Assembly (NCBI RefSeq): GCF_047495875.1
Contig: NC_092466.1
Coordinates: 18,534,561-18,598,560, forward strand
Direction: 5' to 3'
DNA: 64,000 bases
Source: Pithys albifrons albifrons
Lineage: Eukaryota > Chordata > Aves > Passeriformes > Thamnophilidae
Numbering within the stretch: the stretch's first letter is position 1; every line of letters starts with the position of its first letter. The translations under genes and the position numbers were made by a program. The notes under the pieces are model-generated. The model worked only from the letters and a program-made list of their open reading frames with translations. It did not search any database and was not told where the DNA came from. Below are positions 1 through 14,600 of the stretch, one piece after another.

Positions 1-3000
1 TTGCAGCCCAGATGTGTTGTTATGACACAGTTTTTCCATGTGGTATTGAATTTAAAACTAGTGATGCCAAGTGATTGGCTGTGCAGCGGTGGAGTTTGGC
101 ACTGCAGTATGGGACTCTTTTGAGCTGCCTAATCCTAGGACTAGTTGAAGGGAGTCTGGCTCTGCTCATCCTCAAATCTGAGAAGTCTTACAAAAGCTGT
201 CACACAGTGGTTTATGACATTGTAGGTGTCGTTTTATGTCTTGTGGAAGATGACTTGAGGGTTCGCATGTAAAATTAGAGCTGGCACTGGCTCAGCAGGA
301 CGACAGACTCAGCTCTGTCAGAGCTAGGCTTGTCAGGCCAGTCTGCGGCTCGCTTCGTGTGCAAGCTCGTTTTCCCATGAGAGTAATTCATGCCCCGAGA
401 GCCAGCCAGCCCGAGGGCCTGGGAAACAGTCGGGGGAGGCGGCGGCTGGGAGGGAGCTTCCACAGGCGGTCCGTCCTTGTTAAGCCAGCCCGGGGTGCGC
501 CTGAGGACGGCAGGAGGGGACACGGGTGGGACTGCGCGAGGACAGGCTGCCACCTGCCAGCGGCGACAAGCAAAGGCAGCCTGCAGCCCCGAGGGAGCCC
601 CACGTACGGCCAGGCAGGCTCTGCCTGCTACACCCTGCTCCTGAAAAACAGGAGTCACCCGGCGTGGTTTAAGGTTTAAACAAGTTTAAAGGAATTTAAG
701 TCTGAAGAGATTTGCTTGAGAGGTTTGAAAATATTGAATTATTTACTGACCACTACCTGCTCTTTGATAAATGAGAGGACACTGTCTGGTATAAATTTAG
801 TTGTCCCCTTGGCCCCCAAAGTCCAGGAATAGCTGTTGTCCTCATGTCTTAGAGACAGACTGAACCTCAAGACCCTTGGAGATAACCCAGATCACGGCCA
901 TCCTTCCCATGAACTGCAGTGACAGTCACGGTCCCCACCCAGCCAAGCGGGGGTGCCAGGGCACAGCCAGCCCCAGCAGGGAAGGAGACTGGCATGCCAG
1001 GAGCCTCACTGTGCATCACAGCTATTTGAGGAGTTTCATGAAACGTTCCCTGCAGCTTCAGCTATCCCAGAGATATGTCTGGAGAGGGATCTTCATGTAG
1101 TATGAAGGAGGGACCAGGAAAAGACCGAGAAAGAGATACTGATAAACTAGAGTATGTATTAATCCCATTACTGACTGTAGGATAAACACACAGGAAATGA
1201 TATGAGGTACTTCTGTCTCATCAATTCTTGTTCATATCCCAATGACACACACAGAGGTAGATTTATCCTCTCCTGTAGACAGCCAGTTGTATGGACACCA
1301 CTGTGGGAAGAGGTATGGGAGGCAGGGACAGTGACCTCTGTGTCCTGCACACCCCTGGGGTATGGGATGCTCAGTGCTGTCCCACCAGGGACTGCACCTT
1401 TGGCTTCCTCCTGCCATTGTTTTCCATCATTAACTTCTCTCTTGTATTTGTTCAGGACCTTGTTTGCAGCATCCCTTCGATCACAGACATTTTTTGTTGA
1501 TTCCCTGCTAGGCTGAAAGTAAATAACACTTTGTTATAGTTGCTGGCTTATTGGGAGAGTGAGAGACATCTGTGTAAAGTGATGGGAAAGGGTTATCTAG
1601 CATGCTGAAAGCCTTTAAAATCTTACTTTTAGTTTGGAAATGAACTCAAATGAAAACGACCAAAAAGCTATTCAGAAAAGACTGACTGTAAATTGTTTTG
1701 CTATTGTTTTCACATCCCTCATAATTCTCAACCGCAGCTCTGCACTAGAGGCTAAATACACGTGGTGGGTGTTTTTGTTCTTGCTAGCATTGGGGTGGTA
1801 GGAAAATAAGATTCCCTTTCAAGTCCAGAATAAAAGTCTTGACAAACAATAAGACAGAGGCTGTATCTTCCCTCAAAACAAGAAAACTTTCCCAGCACAA
1901 TTTTATTCTTCTCATGAATTTTTTGGTATTGTTTTCCTTTCCTATCCTCCATATAGGAAATAGGCCTTACAGCTCTCTCACACTTTAATTTGCTTGTCAT
2001 GCTATCTGTGCAGAAAGATTTTAGACTCTTTGTATTCAGCACTTCATTTTTCAGACATATTTTTTCAAGAGCTGGCAGCCTGCAGAATAACTTTGAAAAT
2101 AATTTATTTCATATTGTAGCAGTCCTGCATACTTAAGCTGTCTTTAATCATTCCTGTGTTCTTTTGGTGCCACACTGTAATATTGATCTTGCTTTTGTCA
2201 TCTCACAGGTGTTTGGTTTGCATAGCAGGAACTATTCTACAGTTTGCATCATGGGTGATCAGCTGGAGTGGGTGTACACAGCAAAACAGCCCATGGAATT
2301 TCTGAGCAGATCCCTCACATGACTGGTCACTTTCAATTTGCAGGTAACTGAAGTAAGATAATCTCTCTGCCCTTTTATTTCTATGTTCCTGTTACTCTCC
2401 TGTAGTTATTTTTAAATAACAATTGTTTGGGGTTTACTATTTAAATAATAAATGCAATTGTTTTGCAAAATCTTGGCTTCCTGAAGAGGGAGCTTTTTGT
2501 AATCTACTTTTCAAAATATGACTGTTTCAGTTTTCATTTGCTTTTCTGATGCTGGATTTCCATAGAACAGGAGAGATTTGGTTTTGTTTTTCTACCTTTG
2601 CGGCCCTAGTTTGAAAATTATGTCAGAAACAGGAGGCAGTGGAAAGCTGTGTGTGTTATGGCAGGTCAGCAGAACTAAATCAGTCTCTAGTCCAGGTACT
2701 TTAGGCTTGATCAAGCTTTACCCTGCATTACTGACTGTAATGTAGATGAGATGCACTTCTTTGGAAAACAAGCTGTACAATAGGATCAATCTTCTTATTT
2801 GATGCACAGTGTTCCAGTTAAGGAAAAAAATTACAGTGTATGCTAACCACCAGAGTTAATGGCCGTCTGAGTTCAGCAGACATCTCCTAAAGACAATGTG
2901 ACTCATTGCTCAGGGACTTTTTTAAACCATCCTTGTTATACCGAGGTTGGGGAATTCCAATGTGATGAAAGAAAAATTCTCATTTTATTTCACTGTCACA

Positions 3001-4280
3001 GATTTCTGGGGTTTGGTGCCTCCATTTTAAGATCTGCATAGTTCAGATGGGTTATACTAATTGACCTACTGATTCCCTGAGAAGTGGACTACCTTCATTC
3101 CTGCTGGCCAGATGCCTCACTCTTGACAGAGAAAGCAGAAGCCAAAGTTCAAGTCAAACACCTGCTACATTCATCCCTTCCTGGGTGGGACATGGTACAG
3201 GGAGCAGTTTGTCTACCAGAGCTTGTGAGAATCTGCCTTGCCTGCCTTCCTCACCTTCCTCCTTTCCCACCCCCTGCACTTCTACACAATTGCATGTTAG
3301 CAAAGATGGCACAGCCAACTCCACTGCTGTGCTGCTTTTATGAAAGGCAGGTGTTTTATTCTCCTGTATTTGTGGAACCTGAACAAAACATGGCAAGGAG
3401 CAACACGTTATCCCAGCATGTCTGACCTGTGCACAGATAGCACAGACACAAGTAATTTGTACAATGTTAAGTCTTAATCAGTCCATGGGTGCATGGGCCT
3501 GGTGCATGGTTATTAAACTACCTGACGGCAGCATCCTGAAGGTTTACATGCAAAAAGCAGCATAGTGAGAGGATTTTGGCAATATAGTAGTGGCAAGCTG
3601 ATGGGTTAGACACTTAGAAAATGCAGACAGATTAGAGGCAAGAGGCTCTAAAGTGTGGTGCTTGAGAGCCGCACAACCAAACTGAGTCTGTGTCCTTCAG
3701 ACCTCCAATGGGTTAAGTCTATGAAACATTGAAAGAGTTTAAAGCTAAGCCAAGTCCTGCCTTTCCTTTCAGGTTCCTACGTGGTGTCGTACAGATATCT
3801 AGCTGTTCTCAAGGACCACATACTGCCTTCCCAGCTATCTCACTATCAGCAAAGAGGCCTTTTGGAGGAACTTCACATGGCTGCAGGCACCCAGCATTTT
3901 CAGAGGTTGATTGCCAGCCCCTGGCACCCTGCAGCTAGTCCTGCCCTGCCCTTTGCATGTCCTGGGACCAGGTAGCAGCCATGGGACCCTACCTCCCACA
4001 TCTGTACACTGATTGGCAAGATCAGGCAGGTGTTCTCCTGTTTTGGCTGTCTTGATACTGGCTGGAGATTTTTTCTAGGTAACTGATCACACAGCCAAAG
4101 TAAGTCATCTTCCTTATTGTGTGACCTGGAAAAATCAAACCTTTCTAGCAGGATCTCCTCTTCTGTTGAAAGATTTTGTGAGACTGCAAAATGGGTGTGT
4201 GAGAGGGAAAGGCCTCACAGCAAAGCTGCCAGCACTATACTGGTTCTTTGAATTTAGAAGCAGAGCCCTCTGTGATGGAA
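1..4280. other. Region downstream of FAS, no gene recognised
   Basis: No exon with recognisable protein similarity on either strand; reading frames are short and scattered. The only contrast is a GC- and CpG-rich patch at about 340-660. In mammals the next gene on this side is CH25H, which is not seen here. Confidence 0.6.
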
Positions 4281-4298
4281 GAAAGTTGAGGTGGATTT

Positions 4299-4304
4299 TT
4301 TATT
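4299..4304 (-). terminator. Candidate FAS polyadenylation signal
   Basis: The first canonical AATAAA on the minus strand after the FAS stop codon, giving a 3' UTR of about 1 kb. ATTAAA variants occur earlier (4846-4851 and 4422-4427) and could be used instead. Confidence 0.35.
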
Positions 4305-5280
4305 AGAGAGATCTCCTTTTTTGTGATTCACTAACCTGAGTAAAAGAAAACCTAAACACAACATCTCCATGTTGCAGGATAAAAAAGACAGCAGTTATGC
4401 ATTATGCAGGTTTGTTTTTTTTTTAATGACAAAGATGTTTTCAGTCTATCAGTTTCTGCATTAGAAAAGCTTCACACCTTCTGCAAATTACATTCCAGAA
4501 ATCACGGTTCTGTTGTGCTGCTTCAGCTCCTATTTCTTGGAAGAGTTTTAACATTAGAAGAGGCTTACAAACATTGCAGAGAACAACATAAATAATTACT
4601 GTTACTTAGAATCAGGAGATGTTGCATAGAAAACTTGCACATATATACAACACACAAACAGAGGTGTTTTTATGCAAGGTAGAAATCCCATTTGCAACAG
4701 CTTAAAATCTACACAGTAACACCTACATTCCAAATAATTCAGGTGTATAATAGGGTGGGGGTTTTTTTCCAGGTATTCTTCCTAGTACATTTTGTGGACT
4801 TGTAACACCAGAGTTTTCACTTTGAAAAATGCAACAATCCACAGTTTTAATGTAAGCAAAACATTACACTGATTAAGTAATGCAGGACCATACATTTAAA
4901 CAATATTTTTTCTTCAAATAATGACAACTTTTTTCTTCTTGTAGTGAATCCTATAGCTGCAGTCTTACTTTGTAACTTTTAGTGAACCAGTCATAAAGCT
5001 TCCAGTTCTTAATGACCAAAAAAGGTAAACCTTTCTTTAAATGAAAGATACTGCTACAAAAATCATAATTATTACTTGTTCCTATAGTAACTTTCTTCAG
5101 TCAATCAGAACTGCCAAAGAAAATGCCATTTTAAAGCTTTGCTACTTATATTATTAGAAAAGTATTAATTCAATCAGAAATACTTTTCAAATGACTCTGT
5201 GCTGTGTTTTCCAAACTTCCAGAATATTTTTTACTTAGCTCAGCACTATTGTAAGAGTTTCAGCCTTCCTGAGTTGAGGT

Positions 5281-5612
5281 TTAGCTTTGCTCAGTGTCAC
5301 CCTTATAAGACTGTCTCCCTTCCTGACGGCTGGAGAAAGCTGCTTTCAGTTTTCCCTCAATTTTATCAGCAGCAGCACACATTTTTAACTGTCTCAGACT
5401 GCTTATTAGGGTTCCACAGGCCCCTTTCATCCCATGATGTTGATACCAGGTTCCAAACAGTTTAATCTTCTGCTCAGATGTATCACCAGCACAATCCCGA
5501 GTAATCTGATCTATGGTAGGTTCTTGTACATGGTGATGACGAACAAATGCCAGGACTTCTGGGAGTGTCATCTCCTTCACAATATCAGGAATATGGTTGC
5601 TCAGGTCAGCAT
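5281..5612 (-). CDS. FAS: FAS exon 9, death domain and stop
   Basis: Acceptor tgctcctag, then 332 nt to TAA. It encodes residues 221-330: the six-helix death domain, with typical stretches LPEVLAFVR and [13 protein letters not shown], and a serine- and charge-rich tail ending DTEQS. The exon continues into the 3' UTR at lower coordinates. Confidence 0.95.
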
Positions 5613-8600
5613 CTAGGAGCAAAAACAAAATTAATGCACTTGGCACTTAGGGTTTTATCACCTGCACTCAGAGTTGATACTTCTCCTATCCAAACCAGGT
5701 ATTCATGATTCATGATTCACCTATCCAAAGTTTCAGGTATTCATGATTCAGTAAGTTTTATTTGTAATTTTTGTACAATACATAGCAGGTTTGCCTTTAC
5801 ATGTTCCTACCAAATGTTCTGTATTTCAAAGATTTAGGGTTGCAACCATATTGCTTTATACCACTTAGAATATAAGTTCCCTCTGTAACCTATTCTGTCC
5901 TTCTCTAACACTGAAGTCTGGTCACCCCTCATGTACCAGTTTTTCTCAAAATAGTTTTGGGAGAGGTCCTAGAACAGGGCAGGACTTTTGCTGTAATATC
6001 ATCTTAGACCTTATGGTCTTTTCCTATTGTGTACTACTACCATGGATTTGCCCTTGAATGTATTGTAGGTTTGTGATTCTGCGATCCCACTGTTGTGTGT
6101 GGGACTACTCCTGTATCACAATTATCCATGATTCTAGAAATGCAGCTTGCTTTCTCCTAGTGTTTCTGTCCATGCCCACGTGCAGAACTGAAATTCACCT
6201 CTAGACAATGAGTAATTGCTTCCTATACAATAGAAATTCCTGCTGAGGCAAAACTTTCATGATACCACTAAATGCCATAATGAGCACAATATGAACTGTA
6301 TTTCTTCAGCAAGTGTTTGCTGTTGTGCTAGAATGACAGGTCTGGACAGCAGCAAAATCAACACAAAATACTCCTTTTTTTTTTTCCTTAGTGTAGGATT
6401 TACATCTCTGTACCTCTTTTTTTTCCTACTGAGTTTGAGAAATTGTCACTTACCTAGGTCTATGAGAGGTACGTTCTCCTGAAAAGAGAAGCAAGAGAGA
6501 AATGAGTAGAAACACATTTTGTAAAACACCAATGGGGTATAAGAGGATAAATATATTTCATGACACTTCTTTAATTTTCTTTTAGTTTTTTCCATGATCC
6601 CCCCATTTTATTTTTGAGGGAATCAGATCAGATAGACAGAGCTCTTCTGACTTGAGTAAGCTTGGAGAATCACCTCACAACTGCTATTGCCTAAAATTAT
6701 GCATGGGGAGAGACCCTGAGTCAGTGGAGACGATTTATGAAGTTTTGATCTTGATTATGTAACGTAGGAAGCATGCCAACCAATCTTAAAGAATTAATAC
6801 AGGATTTCTCTTACTGCTCCCAAAAGAATCCTTGTAGTGAAATTTAGTTCATTAACTTCACAGAAGAGAGGTACACGTGTTTGGGGAATCCCAACATAAT
6901 TGAAATGGAACAGAGTTTTTTTGCATAAAGCTGAGGTTTTTGTGATCTGAACAAAAATACTCACATAAGAAGCCTCTACTTCACTTGGGTTCTCTTTGGT
7001 TGTAAGACTCCTCTGCTTTCTCTTCCCTGAAACAAACGAAAAAAGAAGTGTTTTTAAAATCCAGGACAGTATGTCTCTCCTTTAGACTCCAAGACTATAA
7101 AATTACATCTGAGCAAGCAGCTGAATACCTTCTTGAGAATATAACAAGAATAAGGAATAGGGAATCACTTACACCAGAATATTACTCCAGGTATTGCTAG
7201 TACTAGCACAACTAGCAAAGCAATGGCCCACGACGGCATTCCTGTTTCTGTTGGAACATTGGAAAGCTCACATGAAAGTCAACTTAAGAAATGCAATAAA
7301 GCAACATACTCTAAATTTTAGACAAGACTGTGTCAGATTTTAAAAGCTTTCCTATTGTTTCTTAATGGCAAAGCTGCCTCTTACTTAAAGTTGAGTTGCC
7401 CCTGAAAAGGATTAATAGCTTCTACAACTGCACTGTGATCAAGGGAAAATCATACTCCACAGGTCAATACAGGGCCCAGTAGCTATCACAGCCTTAGCTG
7501 TCACAATTCACTACACACCAGTGTGTATAAACTACAGTTGCAATAGTCTGTCAAAATACAGTAGATGCTAGACTTTGCTTGTTTTTAAAACAGTACCTTT
7601 TATTCCACACACAGTGTCTGAAGTTGAAGTACATTGTCTTTCAATTACATCACTTTCACATCTGCAGAAAACACGAACAAAAATTAAGGGATTTTTTTTT
7701 CTCTATATAAACTGTCAAAAGACCAAATCAAAACCTTCTAACATTTTTATCAGCTCAATATTTCATATATCAAAATCTTGGAGCTTAGAACTTAAGAGGT
7801 ATGAAAATAGCATGGAAAGGCGTGGGAGTGGGAAAAGGTGTGCAATTATTTTCTGAATGTAACAGCAGAGCACACAAAGGAAACAGAAAAGTTCAGATAT
7901 TTTATTACATTTTTTGAAAAGTACATACAGACTCAGTGGATATATAAGTTTTTCTGCATGCCTTTGGAAAGCCTCCATTGATGCAAATTGAGCTGACTGA
8001 ACTAAGTCATCTCACATGCAAAGGAAAACTAGTATGCTTTTCCTTATGGTACAGGTCACCTTAGCCTCTGTCTTGTAACTAGCTGGAAAAAAAGTGTGAT
8101 AACATATGATAATAACAATTTCATATGTAGTTATGAAGGCATGAACTTACATGGTACATGGATTGCAATGCCCACATGGTCCGGAAGAAATGTTGCAAAA
8201 ATGGTTCTTTGCACAGGCACACTCTGTGTCCTTTTCTGGGGTACAGTTCTTTGCAACCTCTAAACCTAAAATAAATTTCTCAAAATGTAGAAGTTTGAAA
8301 AAGCAGGCTTCTGCTTACAAGTTCTTGTCCTTAGATTACAAGCTGTTCGCTCTACCACTGCTGGGACTGGCGAGGCTTAACTTTAGAACACACATCCACA
8401 GCTTTTATATGGAGCCGCACTGCCAGAGCGCTGGGAATATGGAGCTGGCAAGAGAGACCTCTGCTGGCTGAGAACTCAGAAAACTGATCACACGATGAAG
8501 TTCTTGTCAGGAGAGGATTCCTTCGGCACTGCCAAATCCCAATTTCTTTTTCCCATTCAGAAGCATAAAGCCAGAAGGAAACTCAGAAAAACATGTAGCC

Positions 8601-11600
8601 CACCTCCCCACCTAATGTTGAAGGTGGGTTCTTCACTCTCTATGACAGACAACAAGTTTTAGCTTTTTTTGAGGACCTCTAAAGATGAGGAATTTCACAT
8701 TTTTTTAGCTAAAATATTCTTGCTAAGTATTCTGCTTAAATATAAACACAAATGAATTAATATTCTCTTATTCTCAGTGTATATGATGATGCCATCTTCA
8801 TCTATGAAAAATATTTCTGTATTAAAAATTACTGTAAGTATGAAAGCTATTTTCTTAGGCATATAAAAATCGAATAAAGTTTTGAATTACTACATTCAGT
8901 GCCCTGCTATAATGGGAAACCATGCTATCTTTCAAAATTTGATGAAGCTCTACAGAAACCAGTGCTGAAGCGACTCATGGAAATAGCAAACATGAACAAT
9001 CCTAACAATGAATCACAGAATTACACAGAATCAACTATGTTAGAAAAGACCTCTGAGATTATTGAGTCCAACCTTAGACCTAACACCCTTGTCTACTAGA
9101 CCATGGCACTCAATGCCACATTCAGTCTCTTCTTAAATGCCTCCAATGACTCTACCACTTCTCCAGGCAGACCATTCCAGTGCCCAATCACTCTCCTAAA
9201 CTGAGGGGCTCAGAACTCGACACAGTACTTGAAGTGAGGTCTCACAAGTGCCATGTACAGGGGAAGAATCACTACCCTAGTCCTGCTGGCCACACTATTC
9301 CTGATACAGACTAGGATCCCATTGGCTTTCTTGGCCACCTGGGCACATTGCTGGCTCATGTTCAGCTTCTTGTCAACCAGAACCCCCAGGTCCCTTTCCA
9401 CCTGGCTGCTCTCCAGCCACTCTGTCCCAAGCCTGTAATGCTCCCTGGGGTTGTTGTGGCCAAAGTGCAGGACCTGGCACTTGGTCTTGATAAACCTCAT
9501 CATGTTGGATTGGGCCCATCTATCCAGCCTGTCCAGGTACCTCTGCAGAGCCCTCCTACCCTCCAGCAGATTGACACTCTTTCCCAACTTGGTGTCATCT
9601 GCAAATTTGCTAATGGTAGACTGGGGAACACCACTGGTGACCAGCCAACTGGACGCAGCAACATTCACCACCACTCAATGGGTCCAGCCATCAAGCCAGT
9701 TCTTAACCCAGCAGAGAGTACACATATACAAGCCGTGGGCTGCCAGCTTTTCCAGCAGTATGCTGTGGGAGACAGTGTCAAAGGCCTTGCTGAAGTCCAG
9801 GTAGACTATATTCACAATGGTTCTCATAGAACTTCAGTGGTAATTTTCCTCTTGTCTAAGGTTTTCTACTGACTTCTCTTCAACTACATTATTGTCCGTG
9901 GAATATTGTGACTAACCATCCCATTACTCTTTTCCTCCCTTCAGTTTAAATAATATAGTCATTTGTGGCATTTTACATAACACCGAATTGTTTTTCTCTT
10001 ACCAACTTCATCACCCAAGCAAAAGTGTTTATTTATAGTAGCAAATGAAAGTAAAATTTTCCATCCATATTGAGGTCTTACAGGAAGAGGCGAGCACTGG
10101 AGACTGATATTCCAGCAGTGATCTGAGTACAACAATATTGGAGTTAAGAGCTGTCTCTCCACTCACTACACTTGATCTTGGATATGAGGAATGAAGAACT
10201 ATCATTTCTTTAATTCTAGTATACTAGATCTGCAGGACACCTCGGTGAAATGGTGGGAGATAAGTCTAATGCATTTGAAAAATAATTACATCTGTGACAG
10301 GTATTTATGCAACAGGTAGTAAATTTCTGGAAGCTGGTGTTACCCAGCAGGTTCATGCAAAATGGGCTCATAAATAGACACTAAAATGACTAGGCAGGAA
10401 TGGATCTTCTAATGTCCTTTCCCACAATTGTGGATGCTGATAGACTTTGCAGGGAACAGACCATAGAAAATAGGTAAATTTGTTTGTGTTATCTCTAAAT
10501 AGCATTTCTTGCCTGTACTGCTGAATGCAGAACACTGGGGTAGGTGGGGCACCCAGTAAGGCATGCCTCATAGTCTCATAATTTGACTCTATATCCCACA
10601 TAACATCTTGAATGTATAAAAAACAACAAACTACCATCTCCAGCTATTTTAAATAATATATTTAATTACGTGAAAGACTACAAAAGAAACCATTGGGAAT
10701 TCTCACATCATTGCTTCTTACATCCCTTTTTTACACAGAGAGCAAGAAGAGAAAGAGCTTCTCTTACTGGATTCTAACCAGTATGTGTAGCTTCTGCTTC
10801 ACAAGGACTTTGGCTGTGGCTAAAGAAAGGCAGATATAAGGAGAAATAATGGACCAACTATTCTTCTTCCTACTTTGTGCTTGGTGAAAGAGAACTGGAG
10901 GATAAACTTATTACTTTCTCATGAATTAATTCACATTCTGCCATTAAAAGTTTTGAATCTGTATGCTACCCACTATTCAGAGATTGTTGGAGACTTTTCG
11001 GTGAAATCATGTATCAAAGAAAAGTCATTACTAGTTTCCATTTCTACAGACATACCAAATACTCTGTCGCACAAACGGCATCTCTTACACTTGCTCAAAT
11101 CATTGGGGTGATTCATGAACTCCTTTCCACTTTCACATGCAACACAGTGTTTGCTAATATCTGTTGGGCAGGCAATACCGGTATTTTTAACAAAACCTGT
11201 AGAGAAATAAAAACAAGAATTTGGACAGAAGCCACCAGCTCTAAGACTTGCATCAGAATTTTATTTTTAATCCCTAATACTTTTTGATTGCAAATATGGA
11301 ACCTATATTTTTATGCATATGTATACGCACTTCAGGAATATAGTATACATAAGATCTGTTTACCACCCCTTTTCATCCAATTTAAGACTGGAGGAGTACA
11401 CAGCAAACAAAACTATACATGCAAAATTGGAACACCTGTGAATATGTGGAATCTTGAAGGCAAGAGCACGTTTTCACTTTTTTAACCTCTTTCAAATACA
11501 TGTATATAATGCTTGACTCTTTTGTAATAAGCATGTTATGTGAGAACTACTATCTGTGGGGAGAAGTTATTGGTACATCGAGCTCAAAAAATACTTTTAC

Positions 11601-14600
11601 AGCGGCTGAAGTCCTGTAACAAATTAAAATACAGCTAGAATGAAGCACTGCATCTAGGAAACCACCTCACACCACTTATCCCAGAACAAAGAAATTGTGC
11701 ATGCTGTGGTTTCCACTGTTAATGACTTCTCAATACGGTTTTACAATGATACTCACCACTGTTACATTTCTTACAACACTGACCATCTAAATCATATTCA
11801 TCCTGTTTACACATAGTATCCCTCTTGGCAATGATCCTCCTATTGTACACTCCGTGCATTAGAGCTTCAGTATAGTTTTTGCACTGTGCTTCAATAATTA
11901 AGGCAGACACCTTGGAGAGAGGAACAGTAAATTAGACAAAAACCTGTCAAGGACTGTAGGTGTGTTTTAATACTAGCAGTCATATCAGTAGTGTTACTCC
12001 ATAGCTAAACATATTGATATTCATCTGCTTATTAAAACTGTTCATTACTTTAGAAGATGTAATGGACAATGAGGACACATATTACACTTAAAGCCATGAA
12101 CCCTACCACTACAGGCACCCTCCTTTAAAATTAATATACAACTAATCCAGGTCTCTGAATTTCTTTGAATGTACTATCAAGTTAAATTGCAAAGTACTTA
12201 GGGATTTTTTGTTTGGTTTTGTTGGTTATTTTCTGTTACTAGTCAATGGGAGCTTTACTGGTTGTTCCTGCCTGCCTCTTCATGATAACAATAAAGACTG
12301 TGGACCAGAAGTCAAACCATTCCATTTTCTCTTTTTTCTTCCTTTTTTTTTTTTGTCTTTTCTGAAGTAAAGTGGAAAAATGAAAAGGATAAATCTACTA
12401 CAGTTTGCCATCCTCTTAACAATCGTTTCTGGGGAATTCTGCATATACTCTGAATGCACTAAATATGAGATATCTATATAATGGAGCTATGTACTGCCTA
12501 GATGCTGGCCATAACTTTAGTCAGATGTAGAAAACTCGTTATGAAAAATGGATTTGGATATCAAACTGGGCTTTAAAGTGAAGGAAGTGTTATCTGCTGA
12601 CTTCTGTAAGTAGCCACTTCTTTTGATCCTCAAGTTTATTCAGAGATGGGAGGGTGGAAAGCATTTTATTTCCTTAGAAGCCATCTGTTTAAAAATATAT
12701 TAATTAATATTAACATATAATATTAATTACTAGGCTGAAATTAAGAAGACTTTTCTTTGCACCTGGAGGAAAAGCTTCAATACAAAAGAGCAGTTTAGCA
12801 CTTGAGGAACTGTGGGCATGAATGCTCAGTGCATCACTTCCTCTGATCAGTACTGTTTCTTCCTTTGCTGTCAAAGCTTCAGGGAGCTCTTCTCTGAATC
12901 CCAGTGTAATGATGTTAAAAGGTTAAAGTCAATCTAAGACCTTAGCAGAAGCTTTCAAATGGATGTGTCAAATTAGTGTGATTTGTTTTCCTTTTTCCTG
13001 GGAGAACTGTCTTACCAAATACGGGGTTAGAAAGTCCAATTAAAAATAATTACTAAAATGTAGTCATGGATGTAAAACCTCTCATTTGGCTTTCCCTAAA
13101 GCAGTGTGAAGAAAATGTCCAGTGAGTTGTGCAGAAAATTGGATATAATGAAAGAAGGAAACATCTTTCTAAATTACTAATATCAGCAAAACAGCTGATT
13201 TTTTTATGTGTTTACCAAACACCTGCAAACATGGTGTGTACAGTGACACATCTTCCCTCACACAAACAAACTTCTGTGCTTCTTGTTTATGCTTTTATAC
13301 AAGTGAGCTATGCTGGTACAGTGAGGGGCTCCAGAATCATAACACTTTCAGATGGAAGCCCTCCGCTCTTGCTCACGGAGATGAACTTCCTGGTACATTT
13401 ACAAGAACTGAGGGGGTCACTTCTCAGAATCTGACACTTAAGCAGCACCAAATACCTACATTGGTTCTACTCGCAGAGATGTCTTAGAATGCCTTCCTAT
13501 AGAAGGAATACTGATAAAATCTTGGAGACTTTTTTTTTTAAAGCAACAACCTAATTTCTTCAAACTTATTTTATCCTCCAGGACTTGCATTCACTTAACA
13601 GCAAGCCATTTGCTATCTAAAAAGTTTGGTTTATCTTATAAAAAAAATAAAACAGTCAATAGTCATTTAGCTTCCTGTTAGCTTTTTTTGTTGCCACTGA
13701 GCAGTAACAGTAATATCAGAAAGGAAGCACTTTAGGGGCTTTTGTACAGGCAGGGATGATAGGTGCTTTTTTATGATTTGTACACTCAAGCAACAGCTGT
13801 TATGTTCTCAGCCTAAAATGACTAACAGAGGCTGTCTTTTAAGTCTCTCATCTTAACCTAAAAAATCTAGTAGTTTTCATATCTAAACTGAAGACTTAGA
13901 TTGAACTAAGCAGTCAAGGAGAAGATCCATCAGTCAGGGACATCTAACCTTAGGAGAATCCATAAAAATTATCATGTGAGCCCAAGTTTTCTGGTTTCTC
14001 TCCATCTGCATTGCCCAAGCAATGAAGGAGAGTTTTCTACCTGCTCGCTCTCCTCCATTGCAACTGAGTCCTCCAAAATGCTTTCACCAACAGGTATTTG
14101 CTAAGGAGACTTATAACCTGTTTTCATCTACATTCTGAAGGCAGAGTGACAAGAACTTTAGTTTCTTTGAATAATCATGTCATTTTGAAATTTTCAGGCC
14201 TCTAAATCTTTCTTTCATTAGAGTATTCTTCATAACATATCAACCTGCTTCAACTGAAAAGCTTCCGCAGACATAGCTTATAGGCATGTAATATCATCTT
14301 TCAAAGAGTGTGAATGTGTAATTTGCATACAGGACTTTTTAAAACTTTACAATGTTAACCCTGAGAAAACAATTGTCTCTGCTTTCTCCTGTTATAATAC
14401 ATTTTATTTTTGGCAAACTACTTCTCCCATTTCTAATCCATAGGTACTGATGAAAGAGAAGGCTGATGCTTTTAGTACTTGGTGACCTTTTTTCTCCACT
14501 CCATATTCATTACATGGAGCAAGGTGCATGAGCTCATCAGGGGCTTTCTAAGTGTTAAAAAAGGGGGGTGGGGAGATTTTTCTTGCTTTTTTTGCTTAGT

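Noticed and set aside
3084..3425. 113-codon plus-strand frame downstream of FAS
   Set aside because: No recognisable domain, ordinary composition, no supporting splice or promoter signals.
9348..9872. 174-codon plus-strand frame
   Set aside because: Antisense shadow of the CR1 reverse transcriptase fragment.
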